Assembly: GCA_021775355.1 (NCBI GenBank)
Contig: JAJFHZ010000010.1
Coordinates: 1 to 64,000 of the forward strand
Length of the DNA stretch: 64,000 nt
Source: Amylibacter sp.
GTDB taxonomy: Bacteria; Pseudomonadota; Alphaproteobacteria; Rhodobacterales; Rhodobacteraceae
Reading direction: 5' to 3'
The notes beneath the pieces are model-generated. The model made no database searches. It was not told the origin of the DNA and worked only from the letters and a program-made list of their open reading frames with translations. Below, one piece after another: positions 56,214 through 64,000 of this stretch. The first letter of the stretch is position 1. Each line of letters starts with the position of its first letter. Position numbers and translations under genes: made by a program.

Positions 56214-58139
56214 ATGAGATGGGCAAATGATAAAAAACTGAAACCCAAAAAGCTATCTCGACGCGCCTTTATTATGCTGGGTATGCAAGTGGGACTTATG
56301 GGGCTTCTTGGGTTTCGAATGCGGCAGTTGGGTGTTGAGCAAACTAAACAGTTTCGGCTACTGGCCGAAGAAAACCGCATAAACCTGCAATTGGTTCCCC
56401 CCGCACGTGGTTTGATTTATGACCGTTTGGGCAATATTGTTGCAAATAATACACCACTTTACCGCATACAAATCGTGCGCGAACAGGCCATTAACTCGAC
56501 GCAAGTCTTGCGCAAACTTTCCGACATTATCCCGATTTCCGAAGATGAAATGGCACAGGTTCTGGACAATATGGCAAAACGCAGACCCTGGGTTCCCGTG
56601 ACGATAACTGAAAACCTTGACTGGGCACAGGTAGCAGCTGTTGCAGCGAATGCACCTTCTCTGCCCGGTATTTCGCCCATTGTCGGGGCATATAGAAACT
56701 ATCCGAAAGCGGAAGAATTTTGCCATATCGTAGGTTATGTTGGCCCTGTCAGTGACTATGACCTCAGTAAAATCGAAGACGACGATCCTTTGTTGCATAT
56801 TCCCCGATTTCAAATCGGCAAAAACGGCATTGAAACGCGTGCAGAACATGCTTTGCGCGGCAAGGCCGGGATCAAACGCATTGAAGTTAATGCCGTCGGG
56901 CGGGTGATGCGCGAGATCGACAATAAAGCCAGTGAGCCCGGCAAGAACCTGCAGCTGACTGTCGACACAGAATTGCAGAGCGCAGCTCTGGAACGCATCA
57001 GTGATGAAAGTGCTGCGGTTGTGTTAATGGATGTACAGAGCGGGGATATTCTGGCGCTGGCTTCAGCCCCTGCGTTTGACCCCAATAAGTTTGTGACAGG
57101 CATTTCTGTGAGCGATTGGAAAGATTTGAACGAAAACGAATATCGCCCACTTGCCAACAAAACCGTATCGGGCACTTATCCGCCCGGCTCCACTTTTAAA
57201 ATGGTCGTGGCACTGGCAGCCCTTGAAGCAGGTGTCATTGATGCAAATGAACAGGTGCGCTGTACGGGTAGTGTAAAGCTGTTTGGCAGCAAGTTCCATT
57301 GCTGGCGCAGAGGTGGGCATGGGCAGGTTAGTCTGGTACGGTCGTTGCGTGAAAGTTGCGATGTATATTTCTACGAAATTGCCCAGCGTGTCGGCATAGA
57401 GAAAATATCGGAAATGGCACGCAAACTGGGTCTGGGCATACGCCATGATTTACCGCTTCCCGCCATTCGCAAAGGACTGACCCCGACAAAGGAATGGAAG
57501 CGTACGGTTAAAGGTGCCGACTGGGTTATTGGTGACACGTTGAATGCGGGTATCGGACAAGGGTTTACACTAGCTTCCCCTTTACAGCTGGCGATCATGG
57601 CCGCACGCATTGCAACGGGCACCGCAATTGATCCACGCCTGATCAACACGGTCGGTGAAGATTTGATGCCCGTAAAAGGCAACACACCGCTGGATATCAA
57701 TCCGGAACACTTGGCTTTGGTACGCCGCGGTATGTTTGAAGTGGTAAACGGCGCGCGGGGCACGGCACGGGGTTCCAAAATCACCACCAAAGGCATGGAA
57801 ATGGCCGGAAAAACCGGCACAAGCCAAGTGCGCCGCATCACCAAGAAAGAACGTGCAAGCGGTGTTATCCGCAACAAGGATTTACCATGGAATCGCCGTG
57901 ACCACGCGCTATTTGTTGCCTTTGCCCCATATGACAATCCAAAATATGCGGTTGCGGTTATTGTCGAACATGGCGGCGGCGGATCAAAAGCAGCAGCCCC
58001 TATCGCCCGCGATGTTATGCTTGCCGCACTGGAAAAAGACGATACCGGCTATGGCAAACTACCATCACAGAAAAGGCGCACCGGTGATCCTGACGAACAG
58101 ACCCCGCAAACGCCCCTAAAACCACGTGACCGCGCATGA
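56214..58139 (+). CDS. mrdA: Penicillin-binding protein 2
   Basis: A 641-residue elongation transpeptidase. It has an N-terminal TM helix (about 20-40), a pedestal domain with PARGLIYDRLGNIVANN, and the transpeptidase domain with active-site Ser326 in GSTFK, SCD as the SxN-equivalent, and KTGT in MAGKTGTSQVR. It forms periplasmic cross-links with RodA. AAGGGG lies about ten bases before the ATG. The basic C-terminal 25 residues are not conserved. Overlaps rodA by 4 nt. Confidence 0.95.
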   Translation: MRWANDKKLKPKKLSRRAFIMLGMQVGLMGLLGFRMRQLGVEQTKQFRLLAEENRINLQLVPPARGLIYDRLGNIVANNTPLYRIQIVREQAINSTQVLRKLSDIIPISEDEMAQVLDNMAKRRPWVPVTITENLDWAQVAAVAANAPSLPGISPIVGAYRNYPKAEEFCHIVGYVGPVSDYDLSKIEDDDPLLHIPRFQIGKNGIETRAEHALRGKAGIKRIEVNAVGRVMREIDNKASEPGKNLQLTVDTELQSAALERISDESAAVVLMDVQSGDILALASAPAFDPNKFVTGISVSDWKDLNENEYRPLANKTVSGTYPPGSTFKMVVALAALEAGVIDANEQVRCTGSVKLFGSKFHCWRRGGHGQVSLVRSLRESCDVYFYEIAQRVGIEKISEMARKLGLGIRHDLPLPAIRKGLTPTKEWKRTVKGADWVIGDTLNAGIGQGFTLASPLQLAIMAARIATGTAIDPRLINTVGEDLMPVKGNTPLDINPEHLALVRRGMFEVVNGARGTARGSKITTKGMEMAGKTGTSQVRRITKKERASGVIRNKDLPWNRRDHALFVAFAPYDNPKYAVAVIVEHGGGGSKAAAPIARDVMLAALEKDDTGYGKLPSQKRRTGDPDEQTPQTPLKPRDRA

Positions 58140-59275
58140 GTTCTTACGACAGACAAATGGAAGATTTGCCAACCGGTTTTGGCAAGGTACTGGCCTATCA
58201 CTGGGCTTTGACACTGTTGATTATTGCCGCAAGCTCTATCGGGTTTCTGATGTTGTTTTCCGTGGCGGATGGTGACATCAGCCGTTGGGCGCAACCGCAG
58301 ATGATAAGGTTTGCACTTGGGCTAACCGTGATGACCATTATGGCATTTATTCCGATCCATACCTTTCGCAACCTGTCGTTTTTCGTCTATCTTTTCGCAT
58401 TGGTCCTGCTTGTCGTGGTGGAATTTGCAGGCAACTCCAGCAAAGGATCACAGCGTTGGATTGATCTGGGCTTTATGCGATTGCAACCATCGGAACTGAT
58501 GAAAATCGCTTTGGTCATGGTACTGGCATTTTACTACTCGTGGTTGGATCGCGACCGCGTTTCCAAACCGCTTTGGCTGCTGCCGCCACTGATATTAACG
58601 CTTATTCCAATGGCTTTGGTATTGCGCCAACCGGACCTTGGCACGGCTGTATTGCTATTTGCAGGTGCTGTTGTAGTGATGTTTTTGGCAGGTGTCAGCT
58701 GGTGGTATTTTGCAACCGGGGCCAGCGCCGTGGCTGGCCTGGTGTTTGCGGTTTTTTATTCCAAAGGCCAGTCTTGGCAACTGTTGAAAGATTACCAATA
58801 TAAACGTATTGCCACGTTTTTGGACCCATCGAACGATCCTTTGGGGGCGGGGTATCATATCACCCAATCCAAGATAGCACTTGGTTCCGGCGGCTTGTCG
58901 GGGCGCGGGTTCATGCAAGGCACTCAAGGGCGCCTGAATTTTTTACCCGAAAAACACACAGACTTTATTTTCACCACACTGGCCGAAGAGTTCGGCTTTA
59001 TCGGTGGCGCGACCCTGTTGCTGATCTATTTGCTGATTGTGGTGTTTTGCGTCGCCTCGGCGGTGTCCAACACCAATCGGTACGGGGCTTTGGTCACATT
59101 GGGGGTTTCGGCCACGTTCTTTTTCTATTTTGCCGTAAACATGTCGATGGTCATGGGCATGGCTCCTGTTGTCGGCGTGCCTTTGCCGCTAGTCAGCTAT
59201 GGCGGTTCTGCCATGTTGGTCTTGCTGGCGGGTTTTGGTCTGGTACAATCCGCACATATCCACAGACCAAGGTGA
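58136..59275 (+). CDS. rodA: Peptidoglycan glycosyltransferase RodA
   Basis: A 379-residue SEDS-family polymerase with ten helices. Family features are KGSQRWIDLGFMRLQPSELMKIALVM, LRQPDLGTAVLL, the NFLPEKHTDFIFTTLAEEFGFIG loop and the terminal GVPLPLVSYGGSAMLVLLAGFGL. It polymerises glycan strands together with PBP2. Last gene of the operon; the reductase gene begins five bases later and may be co-transcribed. Confidence 0.95.
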   Translation: MSSYDRQMEDLPTGFGKVLAYHWALTLLIIAASSIGFLMLFSVADGDISRWAQPQMIRFALGLTVMTIMAFIPIHTFRNLSFFVYLFALVLLVVVEFAGNSSKGSQRWIDLGFMRLQPSELMKIALVMVLAFYYSWLDRDRVSKPLWLLPPLILTLIPMALVLRQPDLGTAVLLFAGAVVVMFLAGVSWWYFATGASAVAGLVFAVFYSKGQSWQLLKDYQYKRIATFLDPSNDPLGAGYHITQSKIALGSGGLSGRGFMQGTQGRLNFLPEKHTDFIFTTLAEEFGFIGGATLLLIYLLIVVFCVASAVSNTNRYGALVTLGVSATFFFYFAVNMSMVMGMAPVVGVPLPLVSYGGSAMLVLLAGFGLVQSAHIHRPR

Positions 59276-59279
59276 CAAC

Positions 59280-60218
59280 ATGACAAAAACCGTATTATTT
59301 TCTGCCCCCGCTGCAAGTTGGGAAAGTTACGCACCATTTTTAAAAAACCTGTTCGACAAGGTGGGACTGAACATAAACCTTGTTCAGGACACAAATAACC
59401 CATTGAATGTGGACTATATCATCTATGCCCCAAACGGCCCCGTGCAGGATTTTGCACCCTATAAAAACGTAAAACTTATTCAAAGCCTATGGGCGGGGGT
59501 TGAAACCGCATTACAAAACAAAACCCTGACCCAGCCGCTGGCCCGTATGGTTGACCCCGGCATGAGTGCTGGCATGGCGGACTACGTTTTGGGCCATGTG
59601 ATGCGGCATCATTTGGGTATGGCTTTACATGGCTCTGTTCAGCCCGGTGAATGGCGCAATGACACGGCGGCACCCTTGGCATGCAATCGTACAGTCGGAT
59701 TTCTGGGCATTGGTGCATTGGGGATGTATTGCGCCCATGCGGTAGCCAAACAGGGGTTCAATGTGCTGGGCTGGTCACGCAATCTGAAGTCGGATGATGT
59801 GGTGAAATGTTATGCAGGGGCGGATGGTTTTGCACAGGTCTTGGGGCAATCCGATATTCTTGTTTTGCTGATGCCTGACACACCCGAAACCCTTAACCTG
59901 ATTAACGCAGATACCATAGCGCAGATGAAAGATGGTGCTGCCATTATCAACCCAGGTCGCGGACCGTTGATTGATGACGCGGCCCTGCTGGTTGCGCTAG
60001 ACAGCGACAAACTTTCAGGGGCGACTTTAGATGTTTTCCGCATAGAACCCCTGCCAGCCGATGACCCCTACTGGACACACCCAAAGGTGTTGGTCACACC
60101 GCATATCGCGTCTGAAACCCGTCTGGAAACCTCGGCCGCCGTTGTGGTGGAAAATATCGGGCGCGGTGAGACCGGCAAACCGTTTTTGCATTTGGTAGAC
60201 AGAAGCGCGGGTTACTAA
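59280..60218 (+). CDS. Glyoxylate/hydroxypyruvate reductase A-like dehydrogenase
   Basis: A 312-residue D-2-hydroxyacid dehydrogenase of the GhrA subgroup. It has LIQSLWAGVETAL, the Rossmann motif VGFLGIGALGMYCAHAV, catalytic Arg in IINPGRGPLIDDAALLVAL, Glu near RIEPLPADDPYW and His in TPHIASET. ATG 59280 directly follows the rodA stop. The frame is open into rodA but without similarity. Its stop overlaps the SseB-like gene stop (CTAA). Confidence 0.9.
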   Translation: MTKTVLFSAPAASWESYAPFLKNLFDKVGLNINLVQDTNNPLNVDYIIYAPNGPVQDFAPYKNVKLIQSLWAGVETALQNKTLTQPLARMVDPGMSAGMADYVLGHVMRHHLGMALHGSVQPGEWRNDTAAPLACNRTVGFLGIGALGMYCAHAVAKQGFNVLGWSRNLKSDDVVKCYAGADGFAQVLGQSDILVLLMPDTPETLNLINADTIAQMKDGAAIINPGRGPLIDDAALLVALDSDKLSGATLDVFRIEPLPADDPYWTHPKVLVTPHIASETRLETSAAVVVENIGRGETGKPFLHLVDRSAGY

Positions 60219-60997
60219 CGTAGCTTAGGCGGCTTGTTCGGGTTTGACCCCGGTGCTGCAATTGTCCGTGCTTTGGGTTCCAACAATTCCGGCAGATCAA
60301 AGCGCAGGGCGACTTTAGCAAGTTCTGCACAAATCGGGTCAGATGCGCGCAGGAACATAACATCCAATGTACCTGCCTCTATACCACTGAACGTCAGGGC
60401 TTCGGACACGGCGGTCGTGATTGCGCTTTGTGCTTGTTCAATCGCTTCGATAAAGGCAATGACGTGGGTTCGGGGCGCATCTTCATAGGACACTTCAGCC
60501 AGATAGGCGGCTTTTGCCACGCCTGCCATTGCGGCAAGTTTGGTATCCAGTGATGTCAACAAAACTTCCGGGACGGCACTGGGGGCGTATATCGCAACGG
60601 GTTTGGCCTGTGACGTCTCCGGTTTGACCGACAGTGTTTTCGCAAGCCAAGTCACGGCCGTGTCGGGTAATAGTATCGATGATGGTGCCACCGACAGGTT
60701 CACGCCCAGCCCGATGCCCTGTCCGTTTAGCATATTGGCAATCATCCGACCGCTTAGGCTGACAAACGGGGTCGGTGTTTTGGAAAACGCCACAAGCCGT
60801 TCTTCGCTATCGAATACAAGCGCGAATTGTTGATCTTCCACAGGGAAAATCATCGGTTTGGCGATATCGTCTGTGGGTTCATCTTCCAACAGCAAAAACA
60901 GCTCACTGTCGGCAAGACGTTCATAGAACCGCAAGCGCATGGCATCATCGTCGGGGTTGGCTTCCATTGCGGCGTGAGCTTGGTCAAGCGGGGTCAT
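60215..60997 (-). CDS. SseB family protein
   Basis: A 260-residue protein with two SseB-type domains: an N-terminal ELFLLLEDEPTD... FALVFDSEERLVAFS region and a C-terminal CIELA-like DPICAELAKVALRFDLPELLEP segment. SseB-domain proteins have no settled function; some relate to serine-sensitivity or stress. It lies one base after the UDG stop and may be co-transcribed with it. Confidence 0.82.
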   Translation of the reverse strand: MTPLDQAHAAMEANPDDDAMRLRFYERLADSELFLLLEDEPTDDIAKPMIFPVEDQQFALVFDSEERLVAFSKTPTPFVSLSGRMIANMLNGQGIGLGVNLSVAPSSILLPDTAVTWLAKTLSVKPETSQAKPVAIYAPSAVPEVLLTSLDTKLAAMAGVAKAAYLAEVSYEDAPRTHVIAFIEAIEQAQSAITTAVSEALTFSGIEAGTLDVMFLRASDPICAELAKVALRFDLPELLEPKARTIAAPGSNPNKPPKLR

Positions 60998-60998
60998 G

Positions 60999-61607
60999 TC
61001 AGTCTTTCAACAGGTTTGCGACACGGTTTTGCAGGGTAGGCAACAGGTCGGTTTCAAACCACGGGTTTTGTTTCAACCACCCACTATTGCGCCAGGAAGG
61101 ATGTGGCAATGAAAATATGGCAGGCGCATGGCCGCGCCAGTTTTCGACCCGTGCGGTAACAGACAATTTCTTGGTCTTCGGCATGTGCCATTTCTGGGCG
61201 TAAGCACCGATTAACAGGGTCAGTTTGATCTGGGGCATATGGGCCATAGCCATTTCCTGCCATGTAGCGGCGCAAATCTTTGGCGGTGGTAAATCAGAAC
61301 CTTTGGCGTCATAGCCCGGAAAACAAAATGCCATTGGCAAGACCGCGAACTTATCACGGTCATAAAAAGCCGTTTCATCCACGCCCAGCCAATCGCGCAA
61401 CCTGTCGCCCGACGGATCAGTGAAAGGGCGGCCACTGATCTGTACACGCGCACCCGGTGCCTGCCCTACAATCAAGATGGGTGCCGTTGTTGATAACCAT
61501 GCCACGGGGCGTGGCTGATGGGCGGTTTTCGTGGCCGCGAACCGCGCGGCACAAAGTGTGCAGGATGTGATGTTGGTTTGCAGTGTTTTTAATGCATCTG
61601 TCATCAT
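60999..61607 (-). CDS. Uracil-DNA glycosylase family protein (Fe-S type)
   Basis: A 202-residue UDG-fold protein. Four cysteines at 16, 19 (CTLC), 95 and 112 fit the 4Fe-4S ligand spacing of family 4/5-type enzymes. The active-site region reads IVGQAPGARVQISGRPFTDPSGDRLRDWLG and motif B is LPHPSWRN. The Q in GQAPG replaces the acidic residue of typical family-4 GEAPG motifs, so base specificity is uncertain. Probably removes deaminated bases from DNA. Confidence 0.85.
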   Translation of the reverse strand: MMTDALKTLQTNITSCTLCAARFAATKTAHQPRPVAWLSTTAPILIVGQAPGARVQISGRPFTDPSGDRLRDWLGVDETAFYDRDKFAVLPMAFCFPGYDAKGSDLPPPKICAATWQEMAMAHMPQIKLTLLIGAYAQKWHMPKTKKLSVTARVENWRGHAPAIFSLPHPSWRNSGWLKQNPWFETDLLPTLQNRVANLLKD

Positions 61608-61678
61608 GGAACTAAGTTTGGAAATTCAATCTGATCATTATGCTAATTGGTTTCCTGCGGCTTGTAAAATCATGCGCC

Positions 61679-62941
61679 TTATTCAGCGGCCGTTACATGG
61701 GGTACATATGAAACATCTTCCGTTTCCACCACATTATAACTTGCACGGTCTTTCCCAAGACGGGGGTGTAGTTTGCCTGCAATAGCCCAAGCCCCAAACA
61801 AGGCAAAGCCAGCCGTTGCGAATATACCGGAAACCGGTGCAACCAGTAAGACAAGCCATGCGGCACCCGGTGTCAGGATACCGGATATATCCCGGAAACT
61901 GGAATAAATCGCTGACATCTCTGTGCGTTCGGATGGTTTGACAGCCATCAGGAACGGTAGGCCTGCACATATATCCAGCAAGATAAGAAAAAACGACGCT
62001 GCAATCAGGCAGGCAACAGTCATCACCGGCAAGAACGCAACCAACGGTGCGGCACAAAATAACAGCCCGCTACCCAAAAAACCAAATCTAACCGCGTAAC
62101 GCACGGATCGGTTTTGCATCCAACGCAACATAAACGGTGTCAGGAAAAGTGCGGCATTGCTGATTGAAAGCACAATGCCGCCCAGCTGATCCCCAAGGCC
62201 GTTTTCTATCGCAAAAATCGGAAGATAAACGACATAGACCCACCATCCACAAGACCGAATAACGGCGAACAACCATCCTGCGATCAGGCGCGGTTGTGCT
62301 ATAAATCTAGGCAGAAATATCGCAGGGTTAAGTGGTTTTTGTGAGCTGCGCATAATAAGTTTACCGTTTCCAAGGCGCATGGAAAGAAAAACAATCAGCA
62401 ATATGACGGCAGCACAGGCAGAAATGATAAAGGGCGCGGGGGGCCACCATTTCATCAATATCACACCAACCGCAGGGCCGAATGTCCATCCGGCAGCACT
62501 ATAGAACATGCGTGACGTTTCACATTTACCAAGTTCAATTTTGCCAATGTAGTCCAATATATATGCGTTAAAGCAGACGAAGGTTGTCACCGTTGCGATT
62601 GTATTCAGGAACAACCCCAGAATGATGGCAAGCGGGCTACCGGTCATTGCCAAAGATGACCCCAGTATAAAAAACACCGTGCCGATGGAATACATCCAGC
62701 GCCTTGGTATGAATGTAATAAGCCACGGTACTACAAGGCCGAAAAGAAGTGATATGATGCCTACGAAAAAGTATACCTCAGAGACAATTTTAGCATCCTG
62801 CAAAGCCTGATACATCGCCAGCGGATATGCAGAAATCAGAATACCCCGTATGACAGCCTCAATCGCTGCAAGAACCGAAAATCCGCGAATACTGGGCGCA
62901 GGTGCATGGCGAAGCCACTCAGGTATACGACGTTGAAGCAT
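61679..62941 (-). CDS. Major facilitator superfamily transporter
   Basis: A 420-residue membrane protein with twelve predicted helices in two halves, a central basic loop (about 200-225, MRLGNGKLIMRSSQKPLNP) and a hydrophilic C-terminal tail. The N-terminal half lacks a perfect MFS motif A. Substrate unknown; no neighbouring pathway gene helps. Transcribed leftward ahead of the UDG gene with a 70-bp gap. Confidence 0.82.
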   Translation of the reverse strand: MLQRRIPEWLRHAPAPSIRGFSVLAAIEAVIRGILISAYPLAMYQALQDAKIVSEVYFFVGIISLLFGLVVPWLITFIPRRWMYSIGTVFFILGSSLAMTGSPLAIILGLFLNTIATVTTFVCFNAYILDYIGKIELGKCETSRMFYSAAGWTFGPAVGVILMKWWPPAPFIISACAAVILLIVFLSMRLGNGKLIMRSSQKPLNPAIFLPRFIAQPRLIAGWLFAVIRSCGWWVYVVYLPIFAIENGLGDQLGGIVLSISNAALFLTPFMLRWMQNRSVRYAVRFGFLGSGLLFCAAPLVAFLPVMTVACLIAASFFLILLDICAGLPFLMAVKPSERTEMSAIYSSFRDISGILTPGAAWLVLLVAPVSGIFATAGFALFGAWAIAGKLHPRLGKDRASYNVVETEDVSYVPHVTAAE

Positions 62942-63065
62942 GGGAAACTCTTTTAATAAATTAGTTCCACGCTAGCACCAAAATGATTTAAAACATTTCC
63001 GTTTACGACAAAATTTTTGACGCAAATGCGCAAATATAGTGACATAGTTCAATGCCCGAATATGG

Positions 63066-63884
63066 TCAAAATACCCCTGCATCTTTAAAGGTTTCCCATG
63101 CGAATTTCACATATTTACTGCTGAATTGATGACGGCCCGGGAACAGGCAGAAATCCAAAATATCGCCCTTGGCATTTTTACGATTGAGACAGGACAAATT
63201 ATCGGTTGATTGTTTCCTAGCGCCACCAAACTTGCCATATTTTCGATACATATCCAGCGTTTCCATAACATCACCCTGATGCGTGTTGCGGATTTTTCGC
63301 CCCTTCAATGGAACGGTTCGATCGGTCGTCCCGTGAATATGGATCACATTGGCCACAGGACCTTCGCAGGTTTTGGGGATTTTCAGCCAGAACGTTCCAG
63401 CCATCGGCGCAAATGCCGCAAACTTATTGCTGCGCGCACAGGCCAAGCTCCAAACCATCATGCCGCCTGCAGAAAACCCTGTGGCCATCATGCGTTTGGT
63501 ATCAATCGGGAACCGTGCAGAGGCATCTTTGATCACCGCATCAAAATATTCAAACTCTGCAGAACCGTCAGAGTTGTAATTCATCGGGGAATAAGGCAGG
63601 TCCCAACCGCCACCAACAGATTTCACCGCGATCAGGGCAAGACCTAAGTTTGAAACCGTACGCCGCAGCGTTTTGTTGCGCATAACCCCTGCCGCAGACC
63701 CCTGATAACCATGGGCAAACACAATTGCACCAATAGGAGTTTTGCCATCATGGCCTTTCGGCATGGCAATGCGGTAATGGCGATCACCGATCCGGCAGTG
63801 AGTGTTGGCACCGCATGCCAATGCGGCGGTTGTAGTTACGGCCAAGACAAGGATACTTATGAAGGTCTGTTTCAAATATTTCAT
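63066..63884 (-). CDS. Secreted alpha/beta hydrolase (LpqC/PHB depolymerase/feruloyl esterase-like)
   Basis: A 272-residue secreted esterase. A signal peptide covers about 1-23 (AALAC). The oxyanion region is IVFAHGYQGSA, the nucleophile Ser is in the GFSAGG elbow (about residue 140), and HIHGTTDRTVP supplies the Asp region; a C-terminal His lies in FPGRHQFS. Six cysteines suggest disulfides. Similar proteins are annotated as polyhydroxybutyrate depolymerase or feruloyl esterase; the polymer substrate is not determinable. Confidence 0.83.
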   Translation of the reverse strand: MKYLKQTFISILVLAVTTTAALACGANTHCRIGDRHYRIAMPKGHDGKTPIGAIVFAHGYQGSAAGVMRNKTLRRTVSNLGLALIAVKSVGGGWDLPYSPMNYNSDGSAEFEYFDAVIKDASARFPIDTKRMMATGFSAGGMMVWSLACARSNKFAAFAPMAGTFWLKIPKTCEGPVANVIHIHGTTDRTVPLKGRKIRNTHQGDVMETLDMYRKYGKFGGARKQSTDNLSCLNRKNAKGDILDFCLFPGRHQFSSKYVKFAWETFKDAGVF

Positions 63885-63934
63885 ATTGGTTCCGTTTCAG
63901 ATTGCCTGTGCCAGTGATGCAATTATTCATCAAA

Positions 63935-63959
63935 ACCCACAAATCACAAACTTGTGGGT
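63935..63959. terminator. Hairpin near the right window edge
   Basis: ACCCACAA (63935-63942) and TTGTGGGT (63952-63959) form an 8-bp stem with a 9-nt loop. On the minus strand it is followed by TTTGATG, so it may end a leftward transcript from a gene beyond the window; on the plus strand CTTT follows. Confidence 0.55.
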
Positions 63960-64000
63960 CTTTGGTAAAGCAAATTACCGCCTGATGTTGCTATGCGTTG

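Overview
The window looks like a chromosomal segment of a marine alphaproteobacterium of the Rhodobacterales (Roseobacter-type). The basis is gene content: leuA followed by mreBCD-mrdA-rodA, a TPP-riboswitch thi operon with ThiXYZ/TenA, a ugpBAEC operon, SseB-like and CmcI-like proteins. Base composition is moderate and coding is very dense, with many 1-11 nt gene overlaps. No transposase, integrase, phage gene, CRISPR array or plasmid function was found. Species assignment is inference; no rRNA is present.

Layout. 1-46 is the 3' end of a tRNA-Met(CAT). 197-8312 is a visibly AT-richer stretch of surface-glycan genes: GT2, CmcI-like enzyme, sugar C-methyltransferase, NAD epimerase, an orphan CHASE/PAS histidine kinase and an FkbM methyltransferase. 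8335-8946 is a DsbA-fold isomerase. 9110-14970 is a complete family-5 (peptide/oligosaccharide) ABC importer, facing a large MscS channel. 17820-25639 is an eight-gene glycan operon: two MurG-like and two GT4 glycosyltransferases, a histidine phosphatase, a deacetylase, a methyltransferase and a nucleotide-sugar dehydrogenase. Then come a DbpA-type helicase and a Na/Pi cotransporter.

29460-34740 holds a glycerol-3-phosphate ABC importer (ugpBAEC order) with a divergent LysR regulator and a palindromic operator candidate between them. 34795-42356 is a ten-gene thiamin operon under a TPP riboswitch (thiD, thiO, thiS, thiG, thiE, thiF, thiY, tenA, thiZ, thiX). It has thiazole synthesis, coupling and pyrimidine salvage, but no thiC. 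42353-51699 contains housekeeping and small genes: hydroxyacid dehydrogenase, M48 lipoprotein protease, GGCT-like protein, gltX, EamA transporter, nadE, a 19-repeat secreted MORN protein and an SDR.

51773-53497 is leuA preceded by a textbook-like leucine attenuator (27-codon leader with seven Leu codons). 53711-59275 is the elongasome operon mreB-mreC-mreD-mrdA-rodA, preceded by a switchable repeat/hairpin element. The right end carries a GhrA-like reductase, SseB-like protein, a uracil-DNA glycosylase family protein, an MFS transporter and a secreted esterase.

The strongest items for follow-up are the leu attenuator, the ribosome-site hairpin behind the TPP riboswitch, the tripartite repeat before mreB, the uncharacterised glycan operon, and the fact that half of the convergent gene pairs share overlapping stop codons.
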